DNA of 64,000 bases, taken from positions 13,496,512-13,560,511 of the forward strand of contig NC_092665.1 of assembly GCF_032118995.1 (NCBI RefSeq), read 5' to 3'. Below the pieces are notes generated by a model. It did not search any database. It saw only the letters and a list, made by a program, of their open reading frames with translations, and was not told the DNA's origin. Made by a program: the position numbers and the translations under genes. Origin of the DNA: Asterias amurensis (lineage: Eukaryota; Echinodermata; Asteroidea; Forcipulatida; Asteriidae). Below, piece after piece: positions 10,655 through 28,109 of this stretch. The number at the start of each line of letters is the position of its first letter. The stretch's first letter is position 1.

Positions 10655-13600
10655 ATGGCGCCGGAAAGTACACGCGTTGTCGTCGTTGTCTTCTCAGTTG
10701 TAATCAGTCTGACCCTAGGTGCTCATGAGATCCCAGACACTGTTCACAACAGCTATACGAATCCCGGGGATTTCTTCATCGGTGGGTTGTTTCCGTTTCA
10801 CCACAGCAGCAGCGGTCCGTGTGACTCCCCTTTATCCACATGGGCCGTGGAGTTGTCCGAGACCATGGCGTTCACTGTAAACAAGATCAACGAGCGCCGT
10901 GACCTGCTGCCGAAAATACGGCTCGGTTTTGACATCCGAGACGACTGCTACACGGAATCCATGACGCTGTTCTCTGTGCTGTCCCTCATGCGATCCAACG
11001 GTCGGTTGGAGATCCTCGATGTGCCGCCGACTTCACCCGGGGAGAAAGGAGCGTTCCTCGGCGCCATCGGTCCCGTGTCGAGCACCAACAGCATTTTATC
11101 CGGTATGGTCGGCAGTCTTTTCCAAGTTCCCATCATTTCGTACTTGGCCACTAGTGACGAGCTGTCAGACAAGCGACGTTTCCCGTACTTTCTCAGATCT
11201 ACCCCTCCGGATAAGCTTAACGCTCAAGCTATAATTGACCTTCTCCTGCACTATAGATGGGACTACGTTGCTCTGATTTACTCGCTGGATAGCTACGGCA
11301 TCCGTGGGGCACACGAGGTGCAAAAGCTGGCCGAGAAAAACGGCATTTGCCTGGCCTTCTCCTCACCGATCGCCAACGGTGCAACAGACACAGAGATAGA
11401 CGAAGTCGTGGACAAGTTAAAAAGGTACCGGTTCGCCACCGTGGTTATTGTATTTGCCGCAAGTGGCGCTCCATACTCTATCCTGGATAAATTTCGCCAT
11501 CAGGTACCCGGTGCGAATCTCACATTCATCGGCAGCGCTGCCTTTGAGTCCGCGTACAGACTGAAAAAGCTCGCCTTATCGCAGAGTACCGTGGGTGGTA
11601 TGTTTCTACCAATCCGCTACCAAGTAATCGATGAATTCGAGGAATATTTCAAGTTCATTAATGGCTCAGACGCGTCCGGGAGCAAATGGTTCGCAGAATT
11701 TCAGAGAGGGTGGTTGAGTCAAAACAACTGTTCCGTTCTGAGCCAGTGTCCACCACCGAGCAATAATGACGAAGTATTCGTTGTTAATGCAGTCAACATC
11801 TTTGCGCATGCTCTTCACGAGGTGCTGAATGTTTGCATGGGGGACCTCCCCTGTACGTATAATATAACTGCAAGGGGCGACCTCTTCCTGCCGTACCTAC
11901 TCGGTGTCAACTTCCAAGGCGTCGACGGTCCGTTCCGTTTCGAAAGCAACGGTGAACCGATTGGACGTTATGCATTAAAGAACGTGCAAGTGATATCGGG
12001 GGAGATACGCCCAGTACAGGTTGGTATTTGGGACTCACTGAAGCACAACAGACGGTTGGTATTGGACGAAGATGCGGTGATTTGGGCGGGAAATTCAAAA
12101 GTACCACCGAGGTCCACTTGCCGCGTACAGTGTGTGCCGGGTTTCATTGCGGTGCCCTTACAGGAGAAATGCTGCTGGGGGTGTCAACGGTGTCCCGAAA
12201 ATGCCATCACCGCGATCGGTACCGTCTGTGAAGAATGTGTGTCGACGCATTGGCCTAATCACGATTCAACGCGGTGCAACGCCATAGTGCCGACCGCGAC
12301 CACCTGGGACAGCCCGCCGGCCCTTGCCGTACTTCTCTTCTCAACCACGGGTCTCGTTCTGTCCTCTGTGGTGGCCTTCGGTATGTACCACTACCGCCGT
12401 CACGTCATCATCAAGAGTAGCAGTAGGGAGCTAAGTGCCGTTCAGACGGTAGGCATTGTCCTGGCTTACGCTGCAGCTATAGTGACCCTCGCCCGCCCGT
12501 CCGACGCCGCATGCAACGCTAAGGTGACTATGATCTCGCTGAGTTTCACGGTGACCTTTTCGGCAACGCTGCTCAAGGTCATCCGCATCTATCGTATCTT
12601 CAAGGTGGCCAAGAAGTCCACAAAGCGGCCATCTTTTGTGAGTCCTCGTGTTCAAATTGCTGCTGCGTCCACTTTTGGCTCCGTACAGGTAGGAATTAGT
12701 ACGTCATTTACAATTTGGGTGTCTTTTGGAACGCTAGGTGGCAGCATACTTCCCAGAAACATTATCGGTTGTGTGCGTGCTCAGAAATACTTCAACAATA
12801 TAAATTTATTATTATTATTGGTTTATTAAACTTGGCAGCCAGAGGCTGAATTGCGTTTGAAATTGCAGAGCATAAGAAAATAATATATAATTATACTTTT
12901 TTTTAAATTACAGAAAAACATCTGGTAAGTCTGCTACCACTAGCGTTCAAAAGTACCACAAGCCCGTAGATTCAAGAATTATCAACAAATTTTCGCCTGA
13001 GCACCTCTGTGAATTCGGGCACTGAATGCTAGAGAAGTTGGCTAGTCTGTTGAGTGTTCCTTCTCACCTTTAAAAGCCTTGAAACCGTCGCCTATGAGTG
13101 AATTTTGTGATAAACAACCCACGCCGGTCGGCCGATTGTTAGCCAAACAATCAACAATCGTGTATGTTACATGTTCTGACCAAATTCAGCATTTCTGCCA
13201 ACTTTCAGTTAAAACTAAATGCATCCCACGATTTTTGTGTAAACATTGTTACAAATCTGTTTTCGCTTTTCATTTGTTGCTTCCAATAGTTTTCCAACTC
13301 TCTACTTGGCAAACAAAAACTCGGGCTGTAACGTTGCAAAAGAAAAGGTTTCTAGACTATTCCCCGTGAAATAGATTGCATCACCCGGTGGTACGTGTGA
13401 CGAATACGAGTTTGTGCACCTTGGCTGCCTAGTGCACAACTCTATGGCATTTCCCCGCGAATCGTGACTATAATGTAATTAGCATAGATTCATGGGAAGG
13501 GCTGATCCGCTCAAAATGTCAGAAAGATCACTTGGTTGGCTTCTATAGGTTTTCTAGGTCAAATTCGGCAAATGAGCAGTCAATGTCATTTTCATGCGTT

Positions 13601-15224
13601 CGAATTAAAGCTGTTTTGCCTCTCCAGCTTGTTACTGCGTTTCAAATTCAGAATTCAGCCAGCATTCAATTTAGCCAGCATTCAATTAGCTTGGTGGTTA
13701 AATTGGCTGCTCATTTGCCGAAATTGACCGAGAAAACCTATATTATATCCGTCACGCGCCAACCGGCTGCTAGCGTCCGGTTTAAATCCCTTCAAAAAAA
13801 AAGAAGAGTTTTAAAGCAATCAAGGTCGCACGGCCACACATTTTAAAAATAGGAAAGAGTATTCTCGATCGACGGTGATTGCTTGACCTTCCTGAATGAG
13901 AGAAGTCTTGATCAATTTTTGGGCCTTCGCTAAACGTGATCTCACTTTTGCCCTCTCGTCAAACTCAAATAATTTTATAAAACAATTGAACCAAATTCCA
14001 CAAAAGATCGACATTTAGCGCAAACTTTTGATTTATGTTCTTAAACTGCTTACCTGCCAAATTTTGAAAAGAACTTTTATGTATTCTATAGTGGTCTGAA
14101 AATACATTTGGTATAATGTTTTCAAGAGGGTGACTGAGAATTTAGCATTTTTAGCAGTGGTTGCTATGGGAGTTTATGTAGTGTGGTGCACCCCAAGGCA
14201 TGCTATGCAAAGATGTGGCACAGCTCGAAATGCCATCATGGCGCATGACTCTCTAGCAAACTGTTTCTGTGTCGCCATTTTGAATTATGTGCGGCAAACT
14301 ATTATAAAATTCGATCTTTGTCACCGGTTCGTTTAATGGCCGACCTTCTGCCGTGCAAAAATAATGAGTCTCACACGGCAAAAGTGCGACTTCTACTTAG
14401 CACATGCCTATACCGTGGTGACAGTAGTTGAAAGTATGTTGCAGTGAAACGTGAAACGTACTTGTGAAGAAAAGACAGTTAATTGATTTTTATGCCCAGG
14501 TGAAATATTATGCGCTTTGACTGCTGCATGTCTTATATAGAAAACCCCTTGGTTGATTTGCTCCAAATGCCGGCCCACTTTTACCGTGCGTGAAATGGAA
14601 CTGTTTTCATCCGTTGGAGACAATTAAAATAATTCGTGCTTGTTTTCCACGGATTCCTTGCAGGTGGTTATTTGCATCATTGGAATCTTACTCCACTCTA
14701 CGAAACCAACTCTCCTCATCCCCACGCCTCCACGCAACCACATCGATCTCTTCTGCCAGTTAGGGTATGCTTTCACGGCCAGCTGCGTCTACAACCTCTT
14801 TCTCATCCTAGCGTGCTGCTACTTCGCTCTGATGGCTCGCAAAGTACCAAGCAACTACAACGAGTCCAAGTTCATCGCGGCCAATGTGTACTCCACTCTC
14901 GTCTTCTGCATGGCTGCCCTACCGGTCTACATCACGGCAACCTCGGCGAGTCAGAGGGTGGTCACTCTTTGCGTGGTGGTCCTTCTGAATGCGTACAGCA
15001 CCCTCTGCCTCGCCTTCATGCCCAAGCTGTACGCAGCTCGCTTCTTGAAGAACGCCGCCTTGGACCAGTCGCAGAGTGTCGGGACGGGAGTCACCACGGC
15101 CGGGGGTCGAAGCGGTGGTGGGAGCATGCTTTCTCGCCCGAGTCGCGTCCATCCCGCACAGGTCGATGTGCCCGCTGAAAAAGTGCAGAGTACATCTAAG
15201 AATGGTGACGCACCGACGGAGTAA
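10655..15224 (+). CDS. Metabotropic-glutamate-like receptor (class C GPCR)
   Basis: Two coding exons, 10655-12688 and 14664-15224, join in phase 0 (CAG|GTAGGA donor, CCTTGCAG acceptor) to give 864 residues, in the usual mGluR range. The ATG at 10655 is preferred to the in-frame one at 10550 because it is followed at once by a signal peptide (residues 1-23, Val-rich core). The Venus-flytrap ligand domain spans about 40-480, a cysteine-rich NCD3G linker 489-541, and seven membrane segments about 555-810, ending in the class C FMPKLY motif. After them comes a Ser/Gly-rich tail. ATSDELSDK (165-173) and the Tyr in DSYG match glutamate-site positions of mGluRs. The Asp expected in the IGSD-type loop is absent (IGSAAFES, 292-299), so the ligand is uncertain. 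It should signal at the plasma membrane through G proteins. Symbol not assignable within the expanded invertebrate family. Confidence 0.9.
12718..12950. mobile_element. Family I foldback MITE interrupted by an AT-rich insert
   Basis: The left end (GGAACGCTAGGTGGCAGCA) and the inverted right end (GGTAAGTCTGCTACCACTAG) match the compact palindromic element at 35299-35442. Between them sits about 110 bases of unrelated AT-rich sequence with a TTATTATTATT run, so a second element appears to have landed inside. Confidence 0.6.
13543..13741. mobile_element. Foldback element with ~36-bp inverted ends
   Basis: TATAGGTTTTCTAGGTCAAA at the left is repeated in inverted form at the right (TTGACCGAGAAAACCTATA), and both arms continue through GGCAAATGAGCAG. 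No coding capacity; a non-autonomous DNA transposon is the likeliest reading. Confidence 0.6.
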
Positions 15225-15659
15225 GAATATGTGTGAGGGATGCACGTAAGCGTATTCTATTCGTGTTGACTGTTTTTATGCTTGCGCCATAAAGGATTTT
15301 CTGTGACATTGTACTAGTTAATTATTTTCACTCAGGTCAATGTGTATATTTCATCGTTAAATACCTGTGTTCTCATAACTGATATTTTAGATAATTGGGC
15401 CTATAAAGGTCTTTCAATAACCCCCAAACAGTATATCCTGGTTAAATTCCCAAGGCATCCCAAATCTTTTCGAAACCAAGGTCTTTTTGACACACAGGAT
15501 CCGGCTTTACAGCCAATCAGCAGGAGTCTTCAGACATGAGTGACGTCAACGGAAAGCCTGTACATGCCAAGAACAACACTTGATTTGGAATGGACCTATA
15601 AGTCTGTGTGCTGCTCTATGGGGGAAGAGGCCTCACTATAAAAAAAAAAAAAAACAAGC

Positions 15660-16082
15660 AATTAGTTGACGCTTGTTGTGTGCCCTTCGCCCTTCGCAAA
15701 CCGTTACTTCAAACTTTGTCTACATTTCTCCAAATCCCTTGCTCACCAGTGACCATCATACATCTGACATGTGACAACCGTATTTCCCACCGCGTTCCCT
15801 ATACGCTCTTTCTCAGAGAACCTTTTGGCTGAACATCGCACCGTCTCTTGAGCTGGTTCATGGCATTTTCTGCTACTGCTCCAAATCTATGGAACTCTAC
15901 AATCACATCTTCGCCATGCAACTACACTTGGACAATATTCAAGAAACAGAAATACTTGACTGTTTTGTTTCACTTTTCATTTGAACATCTTGAGTTTGGA
16001 CTTCTTTGTTGCATCTTCGGTTAGGCTAGGCGCTTTGTAACCTTAGGAAAAAGTCGTCTCATAATAATATGAATGAATGGAT
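15660..16082 (+). mobile_element. 3' end of a non-LTR retrotransposon (CR1/L2/Jockey-like), decayed
   Basis: One frame reads FSATAPNLWNSTITSS...FKKQ, which matches the conserved C-terminal tail of LINE reverse transcriptases (F-SYSAPKLWNSLP...FKK-LK-HLF type). It is followed by a short 3' UTR with GGCGCTTTGTAACC and a tail of ATGAATGAATGG repeats. The 5' part is missing and the frame has stops, so it is a dead truncated insert. Confidence 0.6.
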
Positions 16083-16584
16083 GAATCGTACATCAAAGTT
16101 TAATGAAATTAAACTAAAATGCACGATTGTTCAATGTTAACAAGGATGCCTGACATAAACGTGGGCATCACAAAGAAACAACCTTTTTAGGCCAAGTTTG
16201 GGACTCGATAGACGGCTCCCAAGAATACGATAAAAGCCACATTCGAGGATGTGGATAGGATTTGTGTAAAGCAGGCCACACAGAGAAATCAATACAAACG
16301 CTATCTTATTTGTTTTGTCTTGTTATTCCTTGAATACGAAGTGTTTTCCTGTTTGCATGAAATACGCTTCCCCTGCGTCAACGCGAACCTTTCAAACATT
16401 AATCCTTCACTCACTTACAATTCAACATTAATTTTAAGCAAGCCTTTAAGCTTTGGATGCATTGCCATGACATTAACAACGCAAGCCATAGGGAAAACGC
16501 CCACGAAAAAATATTTATTTTTAAATCCTGCACAACGAGCCCTTGAAATCAGTTTCTGAAAACATCTAGAATTATAACCAAACA

Positions 16585-16920
16585 TTACGAAAGCGTATTG
16601 CCGCCACATGATTTTTTGTCTTTCTTCTCTTTTATCGTGTACGTACGTGATAACTTATCATGTTCGTACACGAAAAATCCAAACTTATTTTATACGTACA
16701 CGATAAGTCTAAAAACTAATCGTGTGCGTACACGATAAATCCACACTTATTGTGTACGTACACAATAAGTCTAAATACCTATCGTGTACGTACACAATCA
16801 GTTTGGATTTTTCGTGTACGTACATAATATGTTTTCGTGTACGTACATAATACGTTTTCGTGTACGTACACCATAAAAGAGATAAAAACAAATTCATGTG
16901 GCGGCTGTACGCTTCCGTAA
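16585..16920. mobile_element. MITE with a core of repeated TACGTA palindromes
   Basis: Inverted ends of about 27 bases (ACGAAAGCGTATTGCCGCCA on the left; GGCGGCTGTACGCTTCCGTA on the right) are followed by matching CTCTTTTAT/ATAAAAGAG arms. Between them are about nine copies of a GTGTACGTACAC-type palindrome spaced about 25-35 bases apart. No coding capacity. Confidence 0.7.
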
Positions 16921-17033
16921 GCTGTCAAGCCAAGCCTTGCATTGAAAACTTGCCATCAAGCTTTACGTGCAGAGGGGAAAAACGTCCACAAACAGAATAA
17001 AACACAAAAAGTGTTTAAGTAGACAGGATCTGC

Positions 17034-17417
17034 TTAAAAGCAGTGGACACAATTGGTATATTACTCAAAATAATTTTTAGCATAAAAACTTTCCTGGTAA
17101 CGATGGAGAGCTGTTGATAGTATAAAACATTGTGAGAAACGGCTACCTCTGAAGTAACGTAGTTTTTGAGAAAGAAGTAACGTTCCACGAGTTTGATTTT
17201 GAGACCACAGATTTTTATTTTGAGATCTCGAAATCAAGCATCTGAAAGCACACAACTTCCTGTGACAAGGGTGTTTTTTTCTTTCATTATTATCTCGCAA
17301 CTTCGACGACCAATTGAGCTCAAATTTCCACAGGTTTGTTATTCGATGCATATGTTGAGATACACCAAGTGAGAAGATTGGTCTTTGACAATTACCAATA
17401 GTGTCCAATGTCTTTAA
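17034..17417. mobile_element. Family A MITE copy
   Basis: The left end AGCAGTGGACACAATTGGTA is inverted at the right as ACCAATAGTGTCCAATGTCT. The interior carries the family module ACCAATTGAGCTCAAATTT and the text AAGCACACAACTTCCTGTGA. About 385 bp with TTAA at both edges. Confidence 0.75.
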
Positions 17418-18132
17418 TGGACACTTAACATTCCGCATAGTGCCACCTTTTCTTTTCCTTTACCCTGTCACAAGTTACTTTGTTTGCGTCGCAGTTTCTG
17501 TGATCGTATAGTTTCAAGTTTTTTTTACTTTTGTTTCGATGACGCATTCAGTCTGAAACTTTTAAAATTATGCAGTGTTTGTGGTAGGCATAATCCCCCC
17601 CCCCAAAAAAAAAAACAAACCCCCAAAACAAGTTATATAATAATAATTTTTTTACAACATAAAAAATAGAAGAAAATCCCCCAGATATGCCTATCACAAA
17701 CACAACGTAAACCATCATGCTTATCCGCTGAACAAATGGAACGATCTTATTATATTGTGGCAATCGAGCAAAGCCTAAACTTCAATTGAAACCTCCCCAC
17801 GTGGGACAATACGCGAAGTTTTTAAAAATGAGAGACGAAAAAGAACATAATTAAGGTTACCCGTTTACGGCGCAAACTTCAACCAACTTGACAAGACTTT
17901 TAAGACAGACTCTGATTTAAGGCCCTTTTCGAATCCACAGATGTGGCTTTGGATTCGGCTTCAGGCTCCGTTCTCTCGTCTGAAGCCCTGAGCACGTACG
18001 CACAACACACGCAATATTGTCACTACACAACCGCGGGGCCAAGCTAGTGAGAGCATGGAGGTAGCCGTTTTGAGATAATGGCAGACAAAATGCTACAACA
18101 ATAATATAAGTTTTGTGTGTATACACGTATAC

Positions 18133-18345
18133 ACCATAGAGTTATATATAAGAACTAGAGGGCGCACGAGTGATGCTTCGTGCACAAACGCCACGGGACC
18201 GCAAGATGACAAGCGCGTCATTATGCACGCGCGTTGAATATGAAATACACGTTTGAGGTTTTTTTTATTGAACGCTCACGCGATGCTGTTAGTTCAACTT
18301 TAATACAAAATGGCCGCACAAACACACGCTGTGAGATACTAGGAT
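18133..18345. mobile_element. Family H MITE, one end recognised
   Basis: CCATAGAGTTATATATAAGA followed by ACTAGAGGGCGCAC matches the left end of the complete element at 56847-57122, and GCACGCGCGTTGAATATG and ATGGCCGCACAAACAC resemble its interior. I could not find the opposite end, so this copy is truncated or diverged. Confidence 0.5.
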
Positions 18346-18839
18346 CGACACCAAGTATTGTGTATACACATTTCAAGTTATAATTGTGTTAATTGTACTT
18401 TATTGGCGTTTAAATGGTTTTTATGTTTGTATTTTAATAAATAGTTTTAATTGTAAATTTTGTGGTTATAATAATAAGCTTTTTAACTGGCACCTGTGCA
18501 ACGTTTTGGGTGTAATAAAGATTGTTTGACATGTTATTATTTATTTTCTCGTGTCTTATTCTAAACGGGGTAAGATATTGAAGTATACGAGGGACACCCG
18601 TTCGTGCCCGGAGCTGATTAGTGATTACCAGCATTGTATGCCTTCAACTTCGTTCAAAATAATTGTGGGGGGGGGGGGGGAGTGGGTGGGGGGGGGGGGT
18701 CATGCAATGTGTATTTATAAGTTATCACTAACTCATGCGATCTCTGCGCTTGCTTTAACTTTTTAGGATATGCCGAATAATAGAATAATTATAAAGAGAG
18801 TTTGTTGAAATGCGATGTCTATGTACCCTGAGAATTATA

Positions 18840-18990
18840 GGGTGCGTTCGTTTAGTTTCCCTGGGTCGACCCCGGCGTGTGGCAGTTTTTTTTTCCATGA
18901 CGAACGTGGGTAATTATCTGCACACGTTCGTCCTGGGGAAAAGACCGTCACACACCGGGGTCGACCCAGGGAAGCTAAACGAACGCACCC
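18840..18990. mobile_element. Family G hairpin MITE, copy 1
   Basis: A nearly perfect 151-bp palindrome from GGGTGCGTTCGTTTAG to CTAAACGAACGCACCC, with inner arms GGGTCGACCCCGG and ACACGTTCGTCCTGG. A second copy lies at 37870-38016. Confidence 0.75.
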
Positions 18991-20877
18991 ATAAATTCAC
19001 ATCTAGCGCCCTCAACGATCAAAGTAGGATTAGTAGGAAAAGGGCGCGCATGCAGGCAGACTTGCTTGTTCAGCCCCCCCCCCCCCCACCCCAAACAGGT
19101 CTGGTAAATATTTGCTTCGGGAGCTGGGACCAAGCATGGAGGTAGAAATAGACCAAGCAAGGAAACTTGTTGGAAGAGCAACAGAAAAAAAACCCAGGTG
19201 AAATAAATAAAACGTTCTCTTTTGTTCACCAAACCGTTCCCGTTGCAACAATTCGGATGCATCAACTCAGTACATCCATCTGTACATTTTCTACGCCCGT
19301 TGTCCCAGCTGTAAATTTTAGAGTTTCATAAGTAGATGGTCATGAATTGATGGGGAGAACACCAAAACTCGCCATAATATTGTCAATGTCAAAATTGATT
19401 GTCGGGACATTATTTTGTTTTCAGTTTGGCATTCTATAAAATGGGTGTGGTTTTCATATTAGTTTGGTGCTCTTCGCACATTTCTTTTGAAACTGCTTGG
19501 GAATTGCACATTCAAGTAAATCGAAAAACAGCAAGTCGAACTAATGCTTAAGTTATTTTGAGGGAACATTATTTTTTAACTACGTGCTTTTATAGCGTTT
19601 TCAACTGAGTACACGTTTATTTATAAACATGATAGTTTGTGTGGCGCAATAACTTGTGTGTATAGCGCCCTCTTCTTTTGATCTTCTTCATGAATTGTTA
19701 AATTATGACATCAGCCTAAAATTATAATGCGTAAACACTATGCGCATATCACTAAACTTAAACCCTGACTCAACTGGGCGGAAACCCGGCGAATCCGAGA
19801 AGTTCACCAACGCCCAAAATAGACGTATTAAAACTACCGATAAATATTTCCATCGACCAAAATTCTTGTTGATTCCTTGTCATTCTGTTTGTTGGTAATT
19901 GACGAAATCCAAGAGTTGTGTTTGGGGGTTCTCGACAAGTTATTTGCTTGAGGAACGTGGCATTTTACGGTTAGGGGTAAGTAAATGGAGTTCTGTGGTT
20001 GTTGAGTTTGTGCGACAGTAGTGTTCATTTGTATGGTCAACGGCCGTTCTTTGACCGTGTATTTCCGACACCAGGATAAGTTCATTTCCGGGGTTTTATT
20101 TTCCAAAAATATTTGCTTGTTATTTATCATTTTAGATGTATAATTTTTACCTCTTGTTTGTAATTATATCTATATACCGTGCTCATCTCCTGTAAAACGT
20201 AAATCAGTATAAATTATCTCAAATTATTGATTGTTTTAACTTTTATTACTGTTTAATTTTATTTTTAATTATAAAATAAATGCGAAAGTAAAGTTGAACT
20301 GTCAAAAACTTTGTGTCTGTTTTAGAGAATTTAGGAATAATTTCCACATCCTGTGACCTTTTATTCATTTATTTATATTATCAAATGAATTAATATCTAC
20401 ATCTGTACATGTAATTTACTCAAGTGAGATTAAGATACCCCTTTTATTTAAATTTATCTGATGTTATTTTTATTAATGTCTGACTCTGACTCTGACAAAA
20501 ATCAATTCAGATTTGATTGAAAGTTACACATGTATGACCGTGGTCACTGCCAATATTGAATATACGCGGATGATTTAAATAAGCTTATGGTATGGTCTGT
20601 AAATGTTAACATTTTGCTTCAGTTCAGGAAATAAAGAATATTGGTTGCATTTGTTTACGCTGGTCGTTGCTTTAGGGCATGTAGGGTAAGCTAAAATAAA
20701 TAATGAGTATAAGGCCCATCCATGTTGTATCCAGATATTTATTTCACTCACAACACATGGGAAAGGTTTTATGCCTTGAGAATGATAGCCTGTATTGTCA
20801 TACAAGATGAAGTCCCTCTGAAACAATTGAATGAAATTTTGTAATAATTTCATCCGCTTCTCTCTTCCGTATTTACA

Positions 20878-27588
<6,711 letters not shown>

Positions 27589-28103
27589 GGAGTCCTTCCA
27601 ATCTTGAGGTTTTTGGACTTTTGTTTTGTGTTTTTTTGTTTATTTGTTACGTACCATTGTGTGATAAGGCCTGTCTGAGAGGTAAGAAGGAACACAGCTC
27701 TCTGTAGGGGGCTTACTTTTTCTGCAAAAACGATCAATATGTCTGTTTTTATAACGCTCTCACTCAAGTGGAATTGTTTTTTTTTGATGAACATGGCGGT
27801 ACAGCTTAAGGTGGTGGCTGAATTGATATAACGGCTTTGGCAGTAGCCGAAGATCTTACTGAAGTCGCTTGATTCAGGCACTGTAGCTAGTACATGTACG
27901 TGTTCGTTGAACCTCTTGTGCCGTGGGGGCTCTCTTTGTGCCTACACCGTTGTATGTCACAGATTACAAGTGCGTATGGCGTTTCTCTCTTTCAGACCTT
28001 ATCCACGCTGTCGATACGTTCTTACTGTGAACACCTTGGGGTTTAAGTTATACACAGGAAGGCCTCTGCCGTTTTAGCTTTCTCATTGTTTGGGCGGGGG
28101 AAC

Positions 28104-28109
28104 AATAAA
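28104..28109 (+). terminator. Candidate polyadenylation signal for CDC42
   Basis: AATAAA lies about 515 bases after the CDC42 stop and is the first good hexamer downstream. The true site could be further away, since many AATAAA-like words follow. Confidence 0.35.

Larger units (their letters stand above)
12689..14663 (+). other. Single intron of the GPCR gene
   Basis: It interrupts the receptor just before the membrane segment that begins VVICIIG. It carries an interrupted copy of repeat family I (12718-12950) starting about 30 bases after the donor, and a foldback element (13543-13741). I saw nothing coding in the rest. Confidence 0.8.
15225..20877. other. Intergenic region between the GPCR and CDC42
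   Basis: No gene is supported here. The stretch holds a LINE 3' end (15660-16082), an element of TACGTA palindromes (16585-16920), a family A MITE (17034-17417), one end of a family H MITE (18133-), a G-family hairpin (18840-18990), poly-G/poly-C runs near 18665 and 19075, and AT-rich unique-looking DNA from 19300 to 20870. No clear AATAAA for the receptor was identified. Confidence 0.7.

Noticed and set aside
14636-15178. 180-residue frame over GPCR exon 2
   Set aside because: The other frame gives the conserved class C membrane segments; this one is its shadow.
16700-16900. CRISPR-like array of TACGTA repeats
   Set aside because: The repeats are short palindromes with irregular spacing in an animal genome, inside transposon-like inverted ends.
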